A stretch of 64,000 nt of DNA from Aquisalinus flavus (GCF_022559625.1 NZ_CP042288.1:208309-272308); one strand, 5' to 3'; counted from the stretch's first letter, positions 1-9,689 are shown. A program made the numbers and translations. The notes: generated from the letters alone by a model not told the origin.

Positions 1-145
1 GCTCGATCGCGCCTTCGATCAGCGCCGAAGCCTTGGCGTCGCTGAACCAGTCAGCCCCGAGCGGGCCTGAAACACCCAGACCGAGACGACAAAGACCCGG
101 ACGCTGTCGCATCCGGGCCTTGTTATTGTCTGCGGTCTCATCCAT
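1..145 (-). CDS. Aldo/keto reductase, N-terminal fragment (runs off the window)
   Basis: An ATG at 145 on the minus strand opens a frame that stays open to base 1 (about 48 codons). It contains CRLGLGVSGPLGADWFSDAK followed by a helix-like SALIEGAIE, which matches the usual start of aldo/keto reductases: a first beta strand with LGLG, a gap, then the helix leading to the barrel. Catalytic residues lie outside the window, so the call rests on the N-terminus alone. A second in-frame ATG at 112 could be the start. The gene begins 20 bp after the transaldolase stop and probably shares its transcript. Confidence 0.5.
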   Translation of the reverse strand, partial: MDETADNNKARMRQRPGLCRLGLGVSGPLGADWFSDAKASALIEGAIE

Positions 146-165
146 GCCGGATGAAAGCCCTGATT

Positions 166-819
166 CTACAGAATTGTCTGGCCAGTGCCTTCCCAATCCT
201 TGACGAAATCGGCGAGGCCCTTGTCGGTCAGCACGTGGTTGAGCAGGGCGTTGAACACTTTCGGCGGGATCGTCGAGACATCTGCGCCTGCCTTGGCGGC
301 GTCGATGCAATGGCCGGCAGAGCGGATCGAGGCAGCGAGGATCTTCGTCTCATAGCCGTAATTGTCATAGATCTGGCGGATGTCGTGGATCAGCTCCATG
401 CCATCGAGGCCGAGATCGTCGAGGCGGCCGATGAACGGGGAGATATAGGTCGCGCCGGCCTTGGCCGCGAGCCAGGCCTGGTTCGGTGAGAAGCACAGGG
501 TGACATTGGTCTTGATGCCTTCTTCGGTCAGCGTCTTGCAGGTCTTGAGGCCGGCCCAGGTCAGCGGCAGCTTGACGACGACATTGTCGGCGATCTGTGC
601 CAGGCGCTTGCCTTCTTTCAGCATCATGTCGGCTTCGGTCGAGGCGACTTCGGCGGAGACCGGGCCGGTCGTCATCTCGCAGATTTCCGCGATCACTTCC
701 TTGAAGTCACGACCTGCCTTGGCGATCAGAGACGGATTGGTAGTGCACCCGTCAACGAGGCCCGTGTCAAACGCGGCTTTCAGTTCTTTTGTGTCGGCGG
801 TATCGATGAAGATCTGCAT
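166..819 (-). CDS. fsa: Transaldolase / fructose-6-phosphate aldolase family protein
   Basis: A 217-residue TIM-barrel enzyme of the short TalC/FSA class. It starts with MQIFIDTAD, has the conserved GCTTNPSL loop (residues 24-31) and the Schiff-base lysine K83 in VVVKLPLT; the later [11 protein letters not shown] and SPFIGRLDD motifs are also typical. Family members transfer or cleave dihydroxyacetone units in the pentose phosphate pathway in the cytoplasm. Transaldolase and F6P-aldolase activities cannot be separated by eye: one active-site Tyr/Phe position decides it in studied members, and short alphaproteobacterial proteins are annotated either way. It lies downstream of the yihY-like gene and upstream of the aldo/keto reductase. 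Confidence 0.88.
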   Translation of the reverse strand: MQIFIDTADTKELKAAFDTGLVDGCTTNPSLIAKAGRDFKEVIAEICEMTTGPVSAEVASTEADMMLKEGKRLAQIADNVVVKLPLTWAGLKTCKTLTEEGIKTNVTLCFSPNQAWLAAKAGATYISPFIGRLDDLGLDGMELIHDIRQIYDNYGYETKILAASIRSAGHCIDAAKAGADVSTIPPKVFNALLNHVLTDKGLADFVKDWEGTGQTIL

Positions 820-990
820 GTCTTTCCCTATGGTTTGCCCCTGTTACAGGGTCGTTGTCCTGCACCAGTCTCGTGCCGTCCTATAGCATGACCGGCCGGG
901 CCTGTCGCGGTCCCGGCGTCCATCATGGCGGTACATGGTGACATTTTCATGATAACGCTATCATAAGCCGCGCCGCAAGGCCAGAGGCGA

Positions 991-1881
991 TCAGTCTGAA
1001 CTTGCCTCGTGCTGTATTTCGGCGTTGGCCTCTGCGCCGACACAGATCGCGAAGGCCGAGATCCAGAACCACATCATCAGGGCGATGGCGGCCCCCAGCG
1101 ACCCGAATGTCTCGTTATAGACTTCGAAATGGGACAGATAGAGCGAGAAACCGATAGACGCCATCAGCCAGATGACCGCCCCGAGCAGGGCGCCAGGCCA
1201 TAGCCGTTTCGGCCTGATCCGCTCACCATCTGCGGTGCGCGGATGGGCGATGCGGTAAAACGCATAGACCGCCCCGAAAAACAGCGCGAACATCGTCAGC
1301 CAACGGAATGTATGCAGAAGGGCGTCGGTAAAGGCACCCAGCCGCAGCGCCGCGATGATCGGCGGGAAGGCGCCGATGATGGTGATGGATAAAAGCGCGA
1401 AAAAGATGCCGCCAACCGTGAAGCCGAGCGCCAGCAGGTTCTGCCGGACAAATCCGCGCTGATGGTCCTTCTTGATCGTCACGGACATCGCCGACAACAG
1501 CGCGTTGATCGCCCGCGAAGAGCTCCACAACACCAGGACGAGCGACACTATCGCTCCCCATGAGAGTTTACCTTCCTGGGATTCCGCGATGCGGATCATC
1601 TGGTTGGCGATCAGGTCGAAGGCGTCCTGCGGCACGATCCCGCGCAATAGCGTCAGGTGATTGCCGAGCTGGTCCGGATCGTTGAACAGGCCCCAGATCG
1701 TCAGCGCCAGGGCAATGGCGGGGAAGATCGACAGGAAGGCGAAAAAGGCGACACCGGCGGCGATCAGGCCGATATTGTCGTTACCGATGCTGGCAAAAAC
1801 GCGCGAGACGGGTTTCTCCACCCTCTGGTAGAGACCGTAAAACGGCATTTTCGTCAGCCTGTCCTTTATTTGCGCAATCAT
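991..1881 (-). CDS. YihY/BrkB-family inner-membrane protein
   Basis: About 296 residues with several hydrophobic helices, including NIGLIAAGVAFFAFLSIFPA near residue 35, a segment around SWGAIVSLVLVLWSSS, and two C-terminal helices. The GVAFFAFLSIFPAIA signature and the C-terminal FGSLGAAIALMMWFW are characteristic of the YihY/BrkB family, once wrongly called RNase BN. The function is unproven; members are six-helix inner-membrane proteins suspected of transport. I chose the ATG at 1881 because GAGGCAGGC sits just upstream; GTG at 1917 and ATG at 1905 are longer alternatives. A small inverted repeat (949-964) lies between this gene and the transaldolase. Confidence 0.85.
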   Translation of the reverse strand: MIAQIKDRLTKMPFYGLYQRVEKPVSRVFASIGNDNIGLIAAGVAFFAFLSIFPAIALALTIWGLFNDPDQLGNHLTLLRGIVPQDAFDLIANQMIRIAESQEGKLSWGAIVSLVLVLWSSSRAINALLSAMSVTIKKDHQRGFVRQNLLALGFTVGGIFFALLSITIIGAFPPIIAALRLGAFTDALLHTFRWLTMFALFFGAVYAFYRIAHPRTADGERIRPKRLWPGALLGAVIWLMASIGFSLYLSHFEVYNETFGSLGAAIALMMWFWISAFAICVGAEANAEIQHEASSD

Positions 1882-2154
1882 GCCTGCCTCAGCCCCGTTC
1901 CTCATGCAAGTCTGCACCGCATGCGGTAACGGCCAAAAGAAGCGGATGGTTCCGGTAAGCTGGACCGGGTCAGCTATCCGCCCTGGCGGTCGGGCAGGCC
2001 ATACTCTCGCCGTTCGCGAACGATGGCGGCGCCGCGGAACACATTCCGCCTGCGCAATTCCCTGAAAAGCTTGTCCAATCCCGGTCCCCCGGCACTCTCT
2101 CTGCGACCAGCGGTACCGTGGTTGCGACGGGAAGTCTAAGCGGCAATGAGCCGG

Positions 2155-2793
2155 CTATTCCGCCAGCTGCGCCAGGCCGACGCGCAGTTCGGGGATGCCG
2201 AAACCCTTCTCCGACGAGGTCGCCGCGATGAACGGGAAAGCGGCCGGGCGGCGGGCGATCTTTTCGGCCGTCTTTGCGATCAGCTTCTCCAGATCGGTCG
2301 GCTTGATCTTGTCGGTCTTGGTCAGGACGATCTGATAGGGCACGGCGGCGATGTCGAGCATTTTCATGATCTCGGCATCATTGTCCTTCAGCCCGTGGCG
2401 CGAATCGATCAGCAGGCAGACCCGGCGCAGGGTGACCCGGCCTTTCAGGTAATCGCGGATCAACCGGTTCCAGCCGGACGATTCCTTTTTCGAGGCGCGG
2501 GCATAGCCATAGCCCGGCAGGTCGACGAGGCGCAGCCTGTCATTGAGGTTGAAGAAGTTCAGCTCGCGCGTGCGCCCCGGCGTGTTCGAGGTCCGCGCCA
2601 GCGCCTTGCGGCCGGTGATCGCGTTGAGCAGGGACGACTTGCCGACATTGGAACGCCCGGCAAAGGCGACTTCCGGCATCACCGGGGGCGGCAGGGTCTC
2701 CATCGACACGACCCCGAGCATGAAATCGCACGGGCCGGCGAACAGAACGCGGCCCGTCTCGATGTCATCGTCGGAATACGTGGTGTCCGTCAT
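2155..2793 (-). CDS. engB: Ribosome biogenesis GTP-binding protein EngB/YsxC
   Basis: A 212-residue TRAFAC GTPase. The G1 loop GRSNVGKSS is at about residue 46, followed by [14 protein letters not shown] (G2 region), DLPGYGYA (G3), TKTDK (G4) and ATSSEKG (G5). EngB assists late assembly of the large ribosomal subunit and is normally essential. The start codon overlaps the yidC stop by four bases (ATGA), so translation is likely coupled. The order rpmH-rnpA-yidC-engB is conserved in proteobacteria and confirms the call. No strong ribosome binding site is visible, as expected for coupling. Confidence 0.96.
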   Translation of the reverse strand: MTDTTYSDDDIETGRVLFAGPCDFMLGVVSMETLPPPVMPEVAFAGRSNVGKSSLLNAITGRKALARTSNTPGRTRELNFFNLNDRLRLVDLPGYGYARASKKESSGWNRLIRDYLKGRVTLRRVCLLIDSRHGLKDNDAEIMKMLDIAAVPYQIVLTKTDKIKPTDLEKLIAKTAEKIARRPAAFPFIAATSSEKGFGIPELRVGLAQLAE

Positions 2794-4622
2794 TTGGAGT
2801 CATTCGCAGAGGCCGGCTTTTTCTCGCCGTCCTTGCCGAAGCTCTGCTTGATGTTGCCGAAGAAATCCACGTCGGCGCCATGGCGCTTCATGATCACATA
2901 TTGCTGGATCACGCCAAGGAAGGTGTTCCAGAACCAGTACAGGACGAGACCTGCCGGGAACGGCGCAAAGATGAACAGGAACATCAGCGGCATGAAGTTG
3001 AAGATCATCGCCTGGGTCGGGTCTGGCGGCGGCGGGTTCAGCTTGGTCTGGAAGAACATCGCGATCGCCATCAGAATCGGCAGCAGGCCGATGGCGATAT
3101 AGGGTCCGACGAGCGGAAGCGTGGCGACATCCCATGGCGCGAGGCCGAACAGGTTCAGCAGCACGGCCGGGTCCGGCGCGGTCAGGTCATTGATGTAAAG
3201 GAACGGCTCGTGACGCAGCTCGATGGTCACGAACAGGACCTTGTAGAGGGCGAAGAAGATCGGCATCTGCATGATCACAGGCAGGCAGCCAGCCAGCGGA
3301 TTGATGTTGTACTTCTTGTACAGCGCCATCATTTCCTGCTGCTGCTTCATCTTGTCGTCCTTGTAGCGCTCCTGCAGTTTCTTCAACTCCGGCTGGACCT
3401 TGCGCATGCCGGCCATGGACGCAAAGCTCTTGTTGGCAAGCGGGAAGAGGATCGCCTTGATGACCAGGGTCAGCAGCAGGATGGCGACGCCGTAATTGCC
3501 GGTCAGCTCGGCGAAGAAATGCATCAGCCAGAAGATCGGGCGCGTCAGGAAGAAGAAATTGCCCCAGTCGACGGCCTTGTCGAAATCCTTGATGCCGAGC
3601 CCGCCTTCCTCGACCGGCTCCTCGTAATGATTGAGGATTTCCATGCGCTTGGCGCCGCCGAACATGTGAGCCTGATAGGTCCAGGTCTCGCCCGGCTCGA
3701 CCACCTGCTGCGCGCCGCGATACTGGGCAAGATAGACCGGGTTGTCGCGGGTGGTGTTCGCCTCATGGCCAAGACGGCCGGTATAGACGAGGTCCTGCGC
3801 CGGGATCGGGGCGGCAAGCCAGTTCTTCGAGGTCAGGCCGACCCAGCCGCCGGAAACGCCCTCGGCTGAGCGTTCCCCCTTCTTGTAGACGTTCTGGTAT
3901 TTGCGTTCCTTGAGGCCGACCGAGCCGAGCACGCCGACCGGGCCTTCATGCAGGATCATGAATTTCTTCAGGAAGGGCGGGTCGCCGCGCTGAACCGTCA
4001 GGCCGAAGGGGGCGACAATGGCGCGCTCGCCGCTGGTGTTCTCCACCGTGCGGGTGACGTTGAACATGTACTGGTCGTCGATGCCGATGGTCATGGTGTG
4101 GACGAGGCCGCCCTCGGTCCGGGTCAGGGTGACATCATTGTCGACGGTCAGCACCGCGCTCTCGTCGGCGGTCCAGATCGCCGTGCGGTCGTCCTGCAGC
4201 GGATTTTCGCCGGCCCGCGCGATCGCGCCGGTCTGCATGTAATGGCCGTATTGCGTCTCGCGCGGATTGAGCATGGTCACGATCGGCGAGCTGTCATCCG
4301 GCGTGATGTGATATTGTTTCAGGCTGAGGTCGTCGATAACCGCGCCCTGCAGGTTGATCGAGCCGGTCACCATCGGCGTTTCGATGCGCACCCGGCCCGG
4401 GGCAAGGGCCAATGCCTCTTCCCGTGTCAGGATGCGGTTGACCGAAGACGGATCCTCCAGCGTGCCGAGATCGCCTGCTGCCTGCTCGTCGACCTGCATC
4501 GTCTGCTGGGCCTGACGCTGCGCTTCCATCGCGTCGCGCTGGGGCTGCATGTAGAACACGTCCCAGAGCAGCAAGAGGCCCATGGAGATGGCGACAGCGA
4601 TAATGAGATTGCGATTGTCCAT
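2790..4622 (-). CDS. yidC: Membrane protein insertase YidC
   Basis: A 610-residue YidC1-type insertase. An N-terminal anchor ([20 protein letters not shown], residues 4-23) is followed by a large periplasmic beta domain and, from about residue 360, the conserved insertase core. Landmarks include [17 protein letters not shown], the coiled [18 protein letters not shown] loop, the [20 protein letters not shown] helix and a C-terminal [16 protein letters not shown]. It inserts membrane proteins alone or with SecYEG. The length fits Gram-negative YidC. The gene lies 12 bp after the rnpA stop and overlaps engB. Confidence 0.97.
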   Translation of the reverse strand: MDNRNLIIAVAISMGLLLLWDVFYMQPQRDAMEAQRQAQQTMQVDEQAAGDLGTLEDPSSVNRILTREEALALAPGRVRIETPMVTGSINLQGAVIDDLSLKQYHITPDDSSPIVTMLNPRETQYGHYMQTGAIARAGENPLQDDRTAIWTADESAVLTVDNDVTLTRTEGGLVHTMTIGIDDQYMFNVTRTVENTSGERAIVAPFGLTVQRGDPPFLKKFMILHEGPVGVLGSVGLKERKYQNVYKKGERSAEGVSGGWVGLTSKNWLAAPIPAQDLVYTGRLGHEANTTRDNPVYLAQYRGAQQVVEPGETWTYQAHMFGGAKRMEILNHYEEPVEEGGLGIKDFDKAVDWGNFFFLTRPIFWLMHFFAELTGNYGVAILLLTLVIKAILFPLANKSFASMAGMRKVQPELKKLQERYKDDKMKQQQEMMALYKKYNINPLAGCLPVIMQMPIFFALYKVLFVTIELRHEPFLYINDLTAPDPAVLLNLFGLAPWDVATLPLVGPYIAIGLLPILMAIAMFFQTKLNPPPPDPTQAMIFNFMPLMFLFIFAPFPAGLVLYWFWNTFLGVIQQYVIMKRHGADVDFFGNIKQSFGKDGEKKPASANDSK

Positions 4623-4634
4623 TGAATGTTCCGT

Positions 4635-5114
4635 CTAGTCTTTGTCAGGGCCTGAACGCGAAGATCGTCTTGGTGGCCGCGTCATGCTGCCCGGTCCTGC
4701 CGCCGGGCGCTTGGTCACAGGTGGGCTTACAAGGGCCTGTTTCAGATCGTCAAGCAGAATGGCGAAAGGAAGCTCTTCCGCCGCGGATCGCGCGATCAGC
4801 ACATAGTCGTGGCCTCGCGTGCCGTGAACGGCGAGAACCTCTCTGCCCGCAGCCCGCAGCCGCCGCTTGATGCGGTTGCGGGTGACCGCCTTGCCGAGCT
4901 TTTTCGTCACCGTAATGCCGAGCCGGGCAATGCCTTCGCCGGCGCGGCCCGTTTTATCCGCCGGCCCCTTTTTCTCTGCCGGGGAAGGAGCACTGAGCAG
5001 CAGGAAGCCTTTCGTCGATGCCCCGCGGCAATCTCTCAAACGCAAAAAATCCGCCCTTTTTTTCAAAGAGCGGACCGGCAGCATTGCTGCGTTTTTGCTG
5101 GCGGGGCCTGTCAA
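4635..5114 (-). CDS. rnpA: Ribonuclease P protein component
   Basis: The protein subunit of RNase P, which helps the catalytic RNA trim tRNA 5' leaders. The core [15 protein letters not shown], then [24 protein letters not shown] (an RNR-type motif around residues 65-88), is diagnostic. I favour the TTG at 5114 because a strong GGGAGGG lies about seven bases upstream. The first ATG (5084), which would also give a normal RnpA beginning just before LKKRADF, has a poor site. The proline- and arginine-rich tail after residue 135 is longer than in most homologues. The gene follows rpmH and precedes yidC. Confidence 0.95.
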
Positions 5115-5141
5115 GCAAAGCCCTCCCTTTAGCTGTCTGCG

Positions 5142-5276
5142 TTAAGCTGACAACTTCTTGCGGCCCTTGGAACGGCGCGCTGCGAGTACTCTCTGGCCGC
5201 CCTTGGTGGCCTTGCGGGCGCGGAAACCGTGACGGCGCTTACGCACCAGGCGGCTTGGCTGATATGTTCTTTTCAT
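5142..5276 (-). CDS. rpmH: 50S ribosomal protein bL34
   Basis: A 44-residue basic protein, [20 protein letters not shown] and onward, ending in [11 protein letters not shown]. This is the canonical bL34 sequence and length. It is the first gene of the rpmH-rnpA-yidC-engB cluster, with 27 bp between its stop and the rnpA TTG. bL34 sits in the large subunit at the peptidyl-transferase side. The upstream gap of 234 bp to the divergent DUF547 gene must hold its promoter. Confidence 0.97.
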   Translation of the reverse strand: MKRTYQPSRLVRKRRHGFRARKATKGGQRVLAARRSKGRKKLSA

Positions 5277-5387
5277 CGTCTGCCCCTTTGAAGGCGTCAA
5301 TAAATATGAATTCGAAGGCGCGTGACTACGTCATGAGGGCGGCCTCGTCAAGGGTGCAGATGGGTGAAATTCTTGTGTTCCGCAACA

Positions 5388-5411
5388 CGCGATGGTGACG
5401 GCACCATCGCG
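5388..5411. other. Perfect 10-bp hairpin between rpmH and the DUF547 gene
   Basis: CGCGATGGTG, a four-base loop, then CACCATCGCG. No T run follows on either strand, so it is not an obvious terminator. It lies in the divergent promoter gap (5277-5510), about 110 bp upstream of rpmH and 100 bp upstream of the DUF547 gene, and could be an operator or transcript structure. Confidence 0.45.
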
Positions 5412-5510
5412 CAGCTGTGACGCTGCCCGGCGGCCTTTTGCAGTATTACGACCAAACCAGCCGGGCGGCGCAGCCGTTATGACACCAGACGGAACGGGAA
5501 ACATCCAGGA

Positions 5511-6275
5511 ATGCGCTTCTTCGCCAGCCTTTTGAGTCTTGTCAGCCTCATGACCATACTGCTGGCGCCAGCGGTGCAGGCAGCCGGTGACACTGCTTAT
5601 GACCGGTTTCTCGGGGCCTATGTCGTCGAGAAATCCCCGGGCGTCACCGCCGTGCGCTACGGCGCGGTAGCGCAGGCTGATCACGCGGCCCTGGAAGACT
5701 GGATCGGCGATCAGGCCGCCTCGGGGCCGCCTGACGACCGCGACGCCGCCTTCGCCTGGTGGGTCAATCTCTACAATGCCGTCACCCTCGATGTGGTCCT
5801 CGACAACTATCCTGTCGCCTCGATCCGCGATATCCGCTTCGGCCTCGGCATTCGCCCCGGCCCGTGGCGGGAAGATCTCGTGACCGTCAATGGCGAGGAA
5901 ATGAGCCTCGACGATATCGAGCATGGCACGCTGCGCGAGAACTGGGACGAGCCGCGCGTGCATTTCGCCGTCAACTGCGCCTCCATCGGCTGCCCGGCGC
6001 TGCTGCCCGAGCCCTTCGCTGCTGCCACGCTGGACGCCCGCCTCGACGCCGCGACCCGCGCCTTCGTCAATTCAGGCCGCGCCGTAATGGTGGAAGACGG
6101 CGACCTCATCCTGTCCTCGATCTTCGACTGGTATGGCGGCGATTTCGGCGGCAGCGACGCGGCCATTCTCGACTGGCTGCGCCCCTATGCCGACGGCGAG
6201 ACCGCTGCAATGCTTGACGGCCGGACAAAAATCGACGGCTATGCCTATGACTGGTCGCTGAACGAGGCTGACTGA
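5511..6275 (+). CDS. Secreted DUF547-domain protein
   Basis: 254 residues with a Sec signal peptide (MRFFASLLSLVSLMTILLAP, cleavage likely after VQAAG). The mature part carries DUF547 hallmarks: FAWWVNLYNAVTLDVVLDNY (about residues 83-102), a paired Cys segment HFAVNCASIGCPALLP, and SSIFDWYGGDFG. The catalytic role of DUF547 is unknown; the fold has a papain-like look with conserved Cys and His. It is followed 29 bp later by a flavoprotein, a pairing I recall from other proteobacteria, so the two may act together in envelope redox chemistry. That link is inference. Confidence 0.82.
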   Translation: MRFFASLLSLVSLMTILLAPAVQAAGDTAYDRFLGAYVVEKSPGVTAVRYGAVAQADHAALEDWIGDQAASGPPDDRDAAFAWWVNLYNAVTLDVVLDNYPVASIRDIRFGLGIRPGPWREDLVTVNGEEMSLDDIEHGTLRENWDEPRVHFAVNCASIGCPALLPEPFAAATLDARLDAATRAFVNSGRAVMVEDGDLILSSIFDWYGGDFGGSDAAILDWLRPYADGETAAMLDGRTKIDGYAYDWSLNEAD

Positions 6276-6304
6276 GCCCGGAACGAATATCCAGAGGATT
6301 TATC

Positions 6305-7729
6305 ATGACACAGACGATCAAGGCAGATTTGTGTATCATCGGCGCCGGCTCCGGCGGGCTGTCGGTCGCCGCCGGCGCAGCGCAGCTTGGCCGAAAGGTC
6401 GTGCTGATCGAAAAGGGCAAGATGGGCGGCGACTGCCTCAATTATGGCTGCGTCCCGTCCAAGGCGATGCTCGCTGCCGGCAAGCGCGCCCAGCACATGC
6501 GCGAGGCGGCCCGCTTCGGCATCGCCGGTGTCGAGCCCGCGATCGACTACAAGGCGGTGCTCGACCATGTCTACCGCACCATTGCCGAGATCGAGCCCAA
6601 TGACAGCCAGGAGCGGTTCGAGGGTCTCGGCTGCACCGTGCTGCGAGACCCTGCGCGATTTACCGGCGAGCGCGAGGTGACGGCGGGCGAGCATGTCGTC
6701 AAGGCAAAGCACTTTGTCATTGCCACCGGCTCATCGCCCTTCGTGCCGCCGATAGAGGGGCTCGACAGCGTCCCCTGGCTGACCAATGAGACAATCTTCT
6801 ACATGCCGGACCAGCCCGCGCACCTGCTGATCATCGGCGGCGGCCCCATCGGTGTCGAGATGGCCCAGGCCCATCGCCGCCTCGGGGCGGAGGTGACCGT
6901 GATCGAGGGCGGCAAGATCCTGCCCAAGGACGACCCCGAACTCGTCGCCATCGCCCGCGCGCACCTGACCAGTGAGGGTGTGCGGATCATCGAGGGCGGC
7001 AAGGTCGCGCGGGTCAGTGGCAGCGAAGGCGACATCACCGTCCACTACAGGACGGACGAGGGTGAGCACGCCGTCACCGGCTCCCATCTCCTCGTCGCGA
7101 CCGGCCGCCGCGCCAATGTGGAAGGCCTCGACCTCGAAAAGGCCGGCGTCGAGTATGACGAGCGCGGCATCAAGGTGAACGCCCGCCTGCGTACGACCAA
7201 CAAGCGCATCTATGCCGCCGGTGACGTTGCTGGCGGGCGCCAGTTCACCCATGTCGCCGGCTATCACGCCGGCGTGCTCGTCCAGAACATCCTGTTCAAG
7301 GTCCCGGCCAAGAACAAGGAAGAGAACGCGCCCTGGGTCACCTATATCGATCCGGAGCTCGCCCATGTCGGCCTGACCGAGGCGCAGGCGAAGGACCAGG
7401 GCGAGAAATACACCATTGCCCGCTGGAAATTCGAGGAAAACGACCGCGCCCATGCAGAGCATGAAACCTCGGGCATGGCCAAGGTGGTCGTCGGCAAGGG
7501 CGGCAAGGTGCTCGGCGCGTCGATCATCGGGCCGGGTGCGGGCGACCTGATCGGGCCATGGGCGCTGGCCATCGCCAACGGGCTGAAGATCAAGGCCTTC
7601 ACCAACATGATCGCACCATACCCGACCATGGGCGAGATCACGAAGCGCGTCGCCGGCGCCTATTACACGCCGACGCTGTTCTCCGACCGCACCCGTTTCG
7701 TTGTCAGGCTGCTGTCGACCTTCGACTGA
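6305..7729 (+). CDS. FAD/NAD(P)-dependent disulfide oxidoreductase, MerA/dihydrolipoyl-dehydrogenase-like
   Basis: A 474-residue class I pyridine-nucleotide disulfide oxidoreductase. An FAD-binding GxGxxG (IIGAGSGGLSVAAG, residues 11-24) is followed by the redox disulfide GGDCLNYGCVPSK (Cys44, Cys49), an NAD-binding loop LLIIGGGPIGVEMAQ, a second FAD segment RIYAAGDVAG, and a C-terminal dimerisation domain. Where dihydrolipoyl dehydrogenase has the active-site His-Pro-Thr, this protein reads APYPTMGE, so Tyr replaces His as in mercuric reductases. It lacks the MerA C-terminal Cys pair and the N-terminal heavy-metal domain. The substrate is unknown. It is probably cotranscribed with the upstream DUF547 gene. 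Confidence 0.85.
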   Translation: MTQTIKADLCIIGAGSGGLSVAAGAAQLGRKVVLIEKGKMGGDCLNYGCVPSKAMLAAGKRAQHMREAARFGIAGVEPAIDYKAVLDHVYRTIAEIEPNDSQERFEGLGCTVLRDPARFTGEREVTAGEHVVKAKHFVIATGSSPFVPPIEGLDSVPWLTNETIFYMPDQPAHLLIIGGGPIGVEMAQAHRRLGAEVTVIEGGKILPKDDPELVAIARAHLTSEGVRIIEGGKVARVSGSEGDITVHYRTDEGEHAVTGSHLLVATGRRANVEGLDLEKAGVEYDERGIKVNARLRTTNKRIYAAGDVAGGRQFTHVAGYHAGVLVQNILFKVPAKNKEENAPWVTYIDPELAHVGLTEAQAKDQGEKYTIARWKFEENDRAHAEHETSGMAKVVVGKGGKVLGASIIGPGAGDLIGPWALAIANGLKIKAFTNMIAPYPTMGEITKRVAGAYYTPTLFSDRTRFVVRLLSTFD

Positions 7730-7791
7730 TCGCACGGGCATATGGCACCGGCGCCGAACTGCGCTAGATAGGGGGCAAAGGAGCGGGCGGC

Positions 7792-9249
7792 ATGGCCGGT
7801 ATCGGGACATCAATCAACTATCTGGTCGAGCGGCGGCACAATCTGCCGGCGCGCCTGCTTGCGCTGACCGTCGTCTTCATCATCATCGCCGAGATCGTCG
7901 TCTTCGTGCCCTCCGTCGCCAAGTTCCGGTACGACTATCTGCAGGAGCGGATCGAGCGCGCCTATCTCATCTCGGTCTCGTTCCAGATCGCGCCCGACAA
8001 CATGATCGAGCCAGAGACCGTCCGCACCCTGTTCGAAACGGCGGAGATCATCGGCGTGCGCATCGACGCAGGCGGGCGCAGCCAGCTCATCCTTGCCCCC
8101 GGAAGTGAAGACGGCAGGGAAGGCGACGAAGAGATGGACCGCAAGCCGGTCGACCTGCGCGAGGCGTCGCCACTGCAGCTGATCGGCGACGCGCTCGGCA
8201 ACATGGTCTCGCCGTCCAACATGTATCTGATGGTGCAGGGCGCTCCGCCCTCGGCGCCCGGTATGACTGTCGATATCGTGATCGAGAAGGCACCCCTGCG
8301 CGAGGCGCTGTGGCGCTACGCGATCGGTATTCTCGGCCTGTCCATCGTTATCTGCATCATCGTTGCGGGCGCGATCTATTTCACCATCCTGTTCATCTTC
8401 GTTCGCCCCATGGTCAAGCTGACCGCCAATATGGCCCGCTTCCAGCGCAAGCCGGAGGATGAAGGCGCGATGATGCGCCCGTCAGGCCGCCGCGACGAGA
8501 TCGGCCAGGCCGAGCGTGTGCTCGCCGACATGCAGGCGGAGCTGAGATCCGCCCTGCGCCAGAAATCCCGGCTGGCGACCCTGGGCGAGGGTATGTCCAA
8601 GATCAACCACGACCTCAGGAACGTGCTTGCCAGTGCCATGCTGATGTCCGACCGGCTGTCGCGCAGCGAGGACCCCCAGGTCAAGCGTCTCGCGCCCCGG
8701 CTGATCAAGGCGCTCGACAGGGCTGTCGTCATGTGTCAGGCGACGCTCGATTACGGCCGTGCCGAGGTCAAGGAACGCGAACGGGTCAACCTGTTCGACA
8801 TTGTCGAGGAGACGTCGGACGCGCTGAAGATCTTTACCGAGGGCGAGCCGCCGATCCAGTTCATCAATGAGGTCTCGCCGCGCGTGGAACTGATGGCCGA
8901 CCGCACTCAACTCTTCCGTGGACTGTTCAATCTGGCCCGCAATTCAGCCGAGGCGCTGGCAACAAGCGATCAGCCGGCGCCCAGGGTCACCTTCTCGGCG
9001 GAACGCACGGACCGTCTCGTCATCATCGACGTACAGGACAACGGCCCCGGCCTGCCGCCTGCGGCGCGGGAACATCTCTTCGTGCCGTTCAAGGGCTCGG
9101 TGCGCCAGGGAGGTTCAGGTCTCGGCCTCGCCATCGCAGCCGAAACCGTCCGCGCCCATGGTGGCGACATCGTGCTGCACGAGACAGGGCCCGCCGGCAC
9201 CATCTTCCGCATCACCCTGCCGCTTCAGGCGCCGACCAGTTTGGGATAG
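7792..9249 (+). CDS. Membrane sensor histidine kinase
   Basis: 485 residues. Transmembrane helix 1 spans about residues 21-41, a periplasmic sensor domain runs to about 170, and TM2 (about 174-204) leads into a HAMP-like linker. The phosphoacceptor His273 lies in KINHDLRN; the ATPase domain has an N box (GLFNLARNSAEAL), DNGPGLP and GSGLGLAIA. It autophosphorylates and signals to an unidentified response regulator: none is adjacent. The start has GGAGCGGGCGGC upstream. Its last 25 bases overlap the 3' end of the convergent gene at 9225-9689. Confidence 0.9.
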   Translation: MAGIGTSINYLVERRHNLPARLLALTVVFIIIAEIVVFVPSVAKFRYDYLQERIERAYLISVSFQIAPDNMIEPETVRTLFETAEIIGVRIDAGGRSQLILAPGSEDGREGDEEMDRKPVDLREASPLQLIGDALGNMVSPSNMYLMVQGAPPSAPGMTVDIVIEKAPLREALWRYAIGILGLSIVICIIVAGAIYFTILFIFVRPMVKLTANMARFQRKPEDEGAMMRPSGRRDEIGQAERVLADMQAELRSALRQKSRLATLGEGMSKINHDLRNVLASAMLMSDRLSRSEDPQVKRLAPRLIKALDRAVVMCQATLDYGRAEVKERERVNLFDIVEETSDALKIFTEGEPPIQFINEVSPRVELMADRTQLFRGLFNLARNSAEALATSDQPAPRVTFSAERTDRLVIIDVQDNGPGLPPAAREHLFVPFKGSVRQGGSGLGLAIAAETVRAHGGDIVLHETGPAGTIFRITLPLQAPTSLG

Positions 9250-9689
9250 CAGGGGGTGCCACTCGGGGGTCCGGAGGTTGGCGCGGCGACAATTATACCG
9301 TCTACTGAAAGTTTTCGGGCAAGCACGCGCATTGCCTGGCCCAGGGCATCCTGGCCGGCCGGGCGGACCATGGTCCGGCAGCGCAATTGTGCTTCACGCT
9401 CACGCCCGGCCTGTGTCGCCGCGAGCAGGGCGGCAAAGGCCGTTTCGTCGGCACTCATCACCGCGCTATGGGCCGCATGAAGGCGCAGCGGACGGCGGGC
9501 ATGGGTATCGATCAGCCGCATCACCTGCAGCAGCGCCCGCGCCGGGCTGTCCTCTCGAAGCGTGTCATGCACCGGCGCGGCGCAGGGACAGGCGAACAGG
9601 CGCAGGGCCGACACGATGAACAGGGCCGGATCCTCCGTCCTGTCGGTTGGCAGAGGCAAGGGCAGGGGGTGGGACTGGGTTGCGCTCAT
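9225..9689 (-). CDS. Hypothetical protein, possibly iron-regulated
   Basis: A 154-residue frame starting at ATG 9689 (GGGAGA about 12 bases upstream). I do not recognise a family. It begins with a Pro-rich stretch, has a Cys-Pro-Cys in LRLFACPCAAPVHD, and a helical middle (SPARALLQVMRLIDTHARR; ETAFAALLAATQAGREREAQ). No signal peptide or membrane helix is evident. The frame extends upstream to 9887, but that would run through the Fur box and promoter region. Its promoter side carries a Fur-like site at 9774-9792, suggesting repression by iron. The 3' end overlaps the convergent kinase by 25 bp. Confidence 0.6.
   Translation of the reverse strand: MSATQSHPLPLPLPTDRTEDPALFIVSALRLFACPCAAPVHDTLREDSPARALLQVMRLIDTHARRPLRLHAAHSAVMSADETAFAALLAATQAGREREAQLRCRTMVRPAGQDALGQAMRVLARKLSVDGIIVAAPTSGPPSGTPCYPKLVGA

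Noticed and set aside
5142..5510. Replication origin next to rpmH
   Set aside because: rpmH is near oriC in many bacteria, but no DnaA box cluster, dnaA or AT-rich unwinding element is seen, and alphaproteobacterial origins usually lie elsewhere.
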